Source: an uncultured Candidatus Binatia bacterium (GTDB taxonomy: Bacteria > Desulfobacterota > Binatia > UBA9968 > JAJDTQ01). Taken from it: a stretch of DNA of 64,000 nt. The translations under genes were made by a program, and so were the position numbers. Under the pieces are notes generated by a model. That model was not told the DNA's origin and ran no database searches. It saw only the letters and a list, made by a program, of their open reading frames with translations. This document shows positions 60,539-64,000 of the stretch, piece by piece. The first letter of the stretch is position 1. Each line of letters starts with the position of its first letter. The DNA is taken from the NCBI GenBank assembly GCA_958295985.1, contig OY282432.1, positions 3,009,001-3,073,000 of the forward strand, written 5' to 3'.

Positions 60539-60700
60539 CTGCTGTCCTGCGGCGCGGGACGCGCTGCGGCCAACCGCACGACCTACCCCCAGGGATGGCC
60601 GCCCTTCGGCGCCACCGACTCACGCTCCTGGGGCCCTTCCCGAATGATCTACTGGAGCAAGGTCTTGTTCGAACAATGGTGGCTCTGGCGTTATTTCTGA
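60536..60700 (+). other. in-frame continuation of the SQR-like gene past UGA (candidate selenocysteine codon)
   Basis: UGA at 60536-60538 is followed in the same frame by 53 sense codons and a UGA stop at 60698-60700, giving a 385-aa product. The extension reads LLSCGAGRAANRTTYPQGWP to SRMIYWSKVLFEQWWLWRYF. It fits the conserved C-terminal part of SQR-like proteins, where a sequence of the type [AT]-[IV]-C-F-x-[DE] precedes a final amphipathic membrane helix. The UGA takes the place of that Cys. About 80% of third codon positions in the extension are G or C, as in real genes here. Total length then equals the family norm, and the next gene starts 10-22 nt later. Confidence 0.6.
60544..60560 (+). 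promoter_or_regulatory. hairpin just 3' of the in-frame UGA (possible bSECIS-like element)
   Basis: GTCCTGC (60544-60550) pairs with GCGGGAC (60554-60560) over 7 bp with one G-U, leaving the loop GGC. Bacterial SECIS elements are hairpins right after the UGA with a G at the start of a small apical loop. Here the loop begins 13 nt after the UGA, slightly nearer than most known cases. In GC-rich DNA such a hairpin can arise by chance. Confidence 0.35.
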
Positions 60701-60722
60701 TGCTACCCCGATGCGAGGGGCC

Positions 60723-61760
60723 ATGATCCTGCGCGAGCTCAACGGCGGAAGCTGCAAGACGTATCTGTTAGCCGACGAGGGCAGGGGACACGCGATCCTG
60801 GTAGACCCCCTTTATGCCCATGTGGACCGGTACATCGCGGTGCTCGCCTACTACCGCCTAGAGCTGGACCTGACCATCGACACCCACACCCACGCCGACC
60901 ACCTGAGCGGGTGTCCGCAACTGCGGTCCCTGATCGGATCGCGGTTCGCCATGCAGAAATGGGCGCCGAGCCCGGCCGTCGACCGGCATCTGGAGGAGGG
61001 CGACGAGGTCCGCGTCGGCAATCTCGCGGTGCGCGTCCTGCATACGCCCGGCCACACTCCCGACGGCATGAGCTTGCTCGTAGAGGGCAACGTCCTCACC
61101 GGCGACACCCTGTTCATCGGCGGCTCCGGACGCACCGACTTCGCCGGGGGAGACGCCGGCGCCCAGTTCGACGCCGTAACCCGGAAGCTCTTCACGCTGC
61201 CGGACGACACCGTCGTCCACCCGGGCCACGACTACCGCGGCAACACCACCTCCACGATTGGCCGGGAAAGGCAAGGCAACCCACGCCTGGCCAACCGCAC
61301 CCGGCAAGAATACATCGAGCTCATGAACAACCTCCAGCTCTCACCACCCCAGAACATCCAGGAGGTCCTCCAACCCAATCAGTCCGCCCTGGGCAGCGGG
61401 GAAATCAGCTTCCCGGACTGGAGCGAGCTCAAGAAGGTGAGGGAAATCGACGTGGAGGGACTGCGGGAAATGCTGGCGCAGGAGACCCTTCCGTTGCTCG
61501 TGGACGTGCGGGAGCCCGCCGAGTACACCGGCGAACTCGGACATCTGCCCGACAGCGTGTTGATCCCGCTTCGGGAACTGGTAAGCCGTCTGGACGAAAT
61601 AGCCGACTGCAAGACCGGCCCGGTGGTTACCGTCTGTCGAGCCGGAATGCGAAGCGCCACCGCAGCCGCAATCCTCTGCCGGTCCGGCTTCGCCGACGTC
61701 TCCAATCTGGCCGGCGGCCTCCTGGCATGGAACGAAGCCGGTCTCCCCGTAGAACGCTAG
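60723..61760 (+). CDS. persulfide dioxygenase-rhodanese fusion (ETHE1-like MBL fold + rhodanese)
   Basis: The protein has 345 aa. Residues 1-225 form an ETHE1-type metallo-beta-lactamase domain that oxidises glutathione persulfide to sulfite with one Fe(II). THTHADH at 54-60, PGHTPDG, TGDTLFIGGSGRTDF and VHPGHDYRG supply the ligands. Residues about 245-345 are a rhodanese domain with active-site loop VCRAGMRS, which can convert persulfide and sulfite to thiosulfate. Met at 60711 is an alternative start. It lies directly after the SQR-like gene, so the two make a two-step sulfide detoxification unit. Confidence 0.92.
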   Translation: MILRELNGGSCKTYLLADEGRGHAILVDPLYAHVDRYIAVLAYYRLELDLTIDTHTHADHLSGCPQLRSLIGSRFAMQKWAPSPAVDRHLEEGDEVRVGNLAVRVLHTPGHTPDGMSLLVEGNVLTGDTLFIGGSGRTDFAGGDAGAQFDAVTRKLFTLPDDTVVHPGHDYRGNTTSTIGRERQGNPRLANRTRQEYIELMNNLQLSPPQNIQEVLQPNQSALGSGEISFPDWSELKKVREIDVEGLREMLAQETLPLLVDVREPAEYTGELGHLPDSVLIPLRELVSRLDEIADCKTGPVVTVCRAGMRSATAAAILCRSGFADVSNLAGGLLAWNEAGLPVER

Positions 61761-61814
61761 TCTCACCACCGGTCACGCCGAAGGACCCATCACACCAACA
61801 CCGCGACCACCGTC

Positions 61815-62023
61815 GCTGCGAACACCTCAGGACCGTCTGTTCCTCGTGCGGGCCGGGACGGGCAACATCCAATCTCAAGCCCAAGAAACGGATGCCCTGA
61901 GCCGCTCAAAAGCGGCAGGTACAGCAGCGAGCACGTCAGGACTGTCTATTCCTCGCACAGGGCGGGGCGGGCAACATCCGAGACCAATGAACGGATGCCC
62001 TGAGTCGCTCAAAGCAAGCAGGT
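61815..62023 (+). repeat. two tandem copies of a 109-bp non-coding repeat
   Basis: Copy 1 begins near 61815 (GCTGCGAACACCTCAGGAC) and copy 2 near 61924 (GCAGCGAGCACGTCAGGAC). Both contain CGGGCAACATCC, ACGGATGCCCTGAG and end CAGGTA. The offset is 109 bp and identity is high with scattered changes and small indels. They lie between convergent genes and directly before a large AT-rich hairpin. Confidence 0.8.
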
Positions 62024-62082
62024 ATATTATGTCAGCTTTCGCATTGGTATTCCGAGACCAATGCGAAAGTTTACATAATATA
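62023..62082. other. 60-nt AT-rich perfect-arm hairpin
   Basis: Outer arms TATATTATGT/ACATAATATA (10 bp), a 3-nt internal loop (CAG/TTT) and inner arms CTTTCGCATTGGT/ACCAATGCGAAAG (13 bp) enclose the 8-nt loop ATTCCGAG. Two separated stems without a single mismatch in a very GC-rich genome indicate selection or a mobile origin. No U-tract follows. It could be a small-RNA structure, a transcription barrier between the convergent genes or a recombination site. Confidence 0.8.
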
Positions 62083-62214
62083 TATTATCGGACGTTGGGT
62101 GGGGATGCATCTTTGCTCCCAGCCCAAGCCCGCAGCCCGGGGGCAACACCCCGGACCCTCGCGACAAAGTCCGAGGCGTGGACAGGTTTCCGAGCACATC
62201 TGGATCAGGGAATC

Positions 62215-62238
62215 ACGGATGGAACCGAATCCATCCGT
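62215..62238 (-). terminator. hairpin beyond the TPR gene
   Basis: A perfect 9-bp stem ACGGATGGA/TCCATCCGT with loop ACCGAA lies 22 bp past the stop of the minus-strand TPR gene. A second 6-bp hairpin CCGGGG/CCCCGG is at 62137-62154. One or both may end the minus-strand transcript; there is no U-run. Confidence 0.45.
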
Positions 62239-62259
62239 TGTGAGGAGTGGTTCCACCCG

Positions 62260-62946
62260 CTACGGGGCGGTTTTTTCGCCGGAGCGGCCTTCCAACTGTT
62301 GCATCCGCAAGGCGATCTCGACCGTCTCGCCCTCCGGGAATTCCTTGAGATATGCTTTGTAAGCATCCGCTGCTTCCTGCACTTTGCCCATCTGCACGGT
62401 ACAGCGGGCCTTGCCGAGCAGCGCTTCCTGGCGTAGCGGTCCCGGGTGTTCGAGGGCACGGCTCAAGGACTGAACGGCCTCTTCACAGGAGCCGTTCATT
62501 TCCTGGGCCAGGCCGAGGGTGACGAGCCTGACCTGATTCAGGAAGTCGGCGCGATCATTTTCCAGGCTGGATTCCAGAGCCTCCACGGCCTTGGCGGGCT
62601 GGTCCAGGGCGATATGGCTGTTGGCGACATAGAGGTCCGCGAGGGCATCGTAGGGCGGCTCACCCCGAGTTCGAAGGCTTGTGAAGGATTCCAGGGCCTC
62701 CTGGTATCGACCCTCCTGATACTCCCGAAGGGCGTTGTTGTAGTCCTGGGACGCCAAGTCCCGTTGGTAGCCCCGGTAATACTGCCAGCCCAGAACGGCG
62801 ACCGCGACCACCACCACAACCGCCCCCAAGGCGATCAACTGAGTCCGGTAAGCCTTGATGAGGTCGAGGCACTGCCCCGTCAATACCATGAACCGGTCCG
62901 GTTGACGGATCTCCTTTCGCAGAATACGCTTTCTTGCCGTGGCCAT
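62260..62946 (-). CDS. TPR protein with N-terminal membrane anchor (YfgM-like)
   Basis: This 228-aa protein has a short basic cytosolic tail, one membrane helix (about residues 36-56, LIALGAVVVVVAVAVLGWQY) and periplasmic tetratricopeptide repeats (DYNNALREYQEGRYQEALES, then EEAVQSLSRALEHPG and EAADAYKAYLKEFPEGE). The plan matches YfgM, which works with SecYEG and chaperones. The DUF2133-type name is not needed. It lies 74 bp after the nuclease gene on the same strand. The function is inferred from architecture. Confidence 0.8.
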   Translation of the reverse strand: MATARKRILRKEIRQPDRFMVLTGQCLDLIKAYRTQLIALGAVVVVVAVAVLGWQYYRGYQRDLASQDYNNALREYQEGRYQEALESFTSLRTRGEPPYDALADLYVANSHIALDQPAKAVEALESSLENDRADFLNQVRLVTLGLAQEMNGSCEEAVQSLSRALEHPGPLRQEALLGKARCTVQMGKVQEAADAYKAYLKEFPEGETVEIALRMQQLEGRSGEKTAP

Positions 62947-63020
62947 ACGCGCAGATTCTCCAAAGTTCCTTCGCAGATTCTCCAGGTTTCCTTTACAGTT
63001 CCCTTACATCTTGTGTTTCT

Positions 63021-63536
63021 TTACATCTTGTACTTGAAGTCGTCAGGCGACATCTTGTCCAGGATCTCCCCCCACTTCTCCTTGGACACGTTGGCGAAGT
63101 CGGGATCCTTCCCCTCTTCCGTCTGCTGCAGCACACTCGACTGCTCCAGCACTTCCTTGGCGACGTAGATGGGGGTCTTGCTTCGGAGCGCCATGGCGAT
63201 GGCATCGCTTGGACGCGAGTCCATGGCCAACTCGCGGTCCCCCACCGTCAGCGTGATGACCGCGTAGTAGGTGTTTTCCTTCAGTTCGGTAATGGCCACT
63301 CTCTTCACCGTGCCGCCCAACTCCGCGAGCACGTTCTTGAAGAGGTCATGGGTCATGGGGCGCGCCATCTTGATGCCTTCCAGCTCGGTGGCCATGGCCG
63401 TGGCCTCGAGCAGGCCGATCCAGATGGGAAGCTGCAGCTTGTTCTCGGAGTCTTTCAGAACCACGATCGGCGTCCGGGTAACCTGATCGAGCGTCAGGCC
63501 GGCCACGGTCATTTCGATTGCGTCAGGACCCTTCAT
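63021..63536 (-). CDS. bifunctional nuclease family protein (BFN/DUF151)
   Basis: This 171-aa protein has the BFN/DUF151 landmarks PIVVLKDSENKLQLPIWIG, MTHDLFKNVLAELGG and ELAMDSRPSDAIAMALRSKT. Plant members have RNase and DNase activity; bacterial ones are widespread but poorly studied. The start at 63536 has a GGGAGG site and overlaps the miaB stop by 4 bp. The miaB-BFN pair is a known conserved neighbourhood in several lineages, possibly linking tRNA modification and RNA turnover. Confidence 0.9.
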   Translation of the reverse strand: MKGPDAIEMTVAGLTLDQVTRTPIVVLKDSENKLQLPIWIGLLEATAMATELEGIKMARPMTHDLFKNVLAELGGTVKRVAITELKENTYYAVITLTVGDRELAMDSRPSDAIAMALRSKTPIYVAKEVLEQSSVLQQTEEGKDPDFANVSKEKWGEILDKMSPDDFKYKM

Positions 63537-64000
63537 TGCATGACCTCCCTTGCTTCGACGGCCTCGCCGACCAGTGAATTGGGCGTGGCATCCACCACGC
63601 GGACTCGCGCCATCTCCGCCGGCACCGTGGCTTCGTTGGGCGTGAAATTGACGATCCGGTTGGTTCGGGTCCGGCCCATGAGCTGACCTCTGCCCAGTCT
63701 GGACGGCCCCTCCACCAGGACCTCCTCCTCCGCGCCGATCAGGTTCCGGTTCTTCCGGAGGGAAATGCTCTTTTGCAGCTCCTGCAGTCTCCGGCAACGT
63801 TCCCCCTTGACCTCGTCCGGGACGTCGTCGCGGTAGACCTTGGCTGCCACCGTGCGGGGTCGCGGTGAATAGGTAAAGATGAACATGTCATCGTATCCGA
63901 TCTCCCTGACCCTGGACAGCGTCTCCTCGAACTCCGTCTCGGTCTCGCCCGGGAATCCTACGATCATGTCCGTGGTGATGGCAACCTCCGGCCGCCGTTT
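63533..64000 (-). CDS. miaB: tRNA-2-methylthio-N6-dimethylallyladenosine synthase MiaB, C-terminal part
   Basis: The gene runs off the right edge; the last 155 codons are present. The end of the radical-SAM barrel is seen (DMIVGFPGETETEFEETL, FIFTYSPRPRTVAA), then the linker RLQELQKSISLRKNRNLIG and a TRAM domain (VLVEGPSR, GRTRTNRIVNF). MiaB adds a methylthio group to i6A37 of tRNAs. The CxxxCxxC cluster motif is outside the window. The TAA/RlmO relatives differ in the TRAM sequence, so MiaB is the best call. Confidence 0.9.
   Translation of the reverse strand, partial: KRRPEVAITTDMIVGFPGETETEFEETLSRVREIGYDDMFIFTYSPRPRTVAAKVYRDDVPDEVKGERCRRLQELQKSISLRKNRNLIGAEEEVLVEGPSRLGRGQLMGRTRTNRIVNFTPNEATVPAEMARVRVVDATPNSLVGEAVEAREVMQ

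Overview
The window is a high-GC (about 65%) chromosomal segment of a Gram-negative bacterium. It carries two tRNA-Arg genes, a MiaB/bifunctional-nuclease/TPR cluster, a bacterial phosphatidylcholine synthase, and many Bug/TctC, CaiB, MaoC, UbiD, LLM and XDH-family catabolic genes. This mix fits environmental or sponge-type lineages near the old Deltaproteobacteria (Tectomicrobia, Rokubacteria and similar) or a metabolically broad alphaproteobacterium. No rRNA or marker gene settles the taxonomy. There is no phage, plasmid or CRISPR array.

Layout. 1-13.5 kb holds mostly single housekeeping or accessory genes (P1 peptidase, Memo family, orphan 3Fe-4S ferredoxin, VWA protein, FIST sensor, glyoxalase II, FAH hydrolase, thioesterase, Pcs, GST, rhomboid, ArfB). 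Between them lies a scarred patch (10.0-11.2 kb) in which C-terminal scraps of an AAA ATPase and a WYL regulator flank a repeat-built DUF1640 coiled-coil gene. An sppA N-terminal remnant sits at 13.6 kb.

14.1-32.6 kb is a large catabolic cluster: CoA transferase, MaoC dehydratase, two fumarate-reductase-like flavoproteins, a TctA-TctB fusion permease, an epimerase, a three-subunit XDH/CODH-type molybdenum hydroxylase, a UbiD decarboxylase and a cyclase. Two tandem TctC binding proteins on the opposite strand and a two-subunit fumarase/tartrate dehydratase follow. It reads as uptake and stepwise breakdown of a carboxylic acid of unknown identity.

32.6-36.4 kb is a nitrile module: a cobalt-type nitrile hydratase with rearranged subunits and a cysteine-hydrolase amidase on the minus strand, and a CbtB cobalt-transport protein with an unrecognised membrane protein divergent from them. 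36.7-47.4 kb has an alpha/beta hydrolase, Uma2, VOC and YciI proteins, a NitT/TauT ABC transporter with two permeases, a second UbiD, an AT-richer UDG-like gene and an LLM oxidoreductase. 47.4-59.3 kb has an orphan XDH large subunit, a complete peptide/nickel-type ABC transporter and a second catabolic group (amidohydrolase, heme-oxygenase-fold oxidase, cyclase, DapA-like lyase).

59.5-61.8 kb is a sulfide-oxidation pair: an SQR/FCSD-type flavoprotein followed by a persulfide dioxygenase-rhodanese fusion. The flavoprotein reading frame has an in-frame UGA exactly where the family's C-terminal redox cysteine is expected, and clear family sequence continues after it. This candidate selenocysteine site (or single-base nonsense mutation) is the most notable observation. 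The window ends with a repeat-rich convergent intergenic region and a TPR-nuclease-miaB operon running in from the right edge.

Other recurrent signals are a MITE-like hairpin element, a TAGTGTCCTGTCC motif that supplies the stop codon of several genes, and -10 boxes lying only 6-9 nt upstream of ATG at several single genes, which suggests leaderless transcripts.
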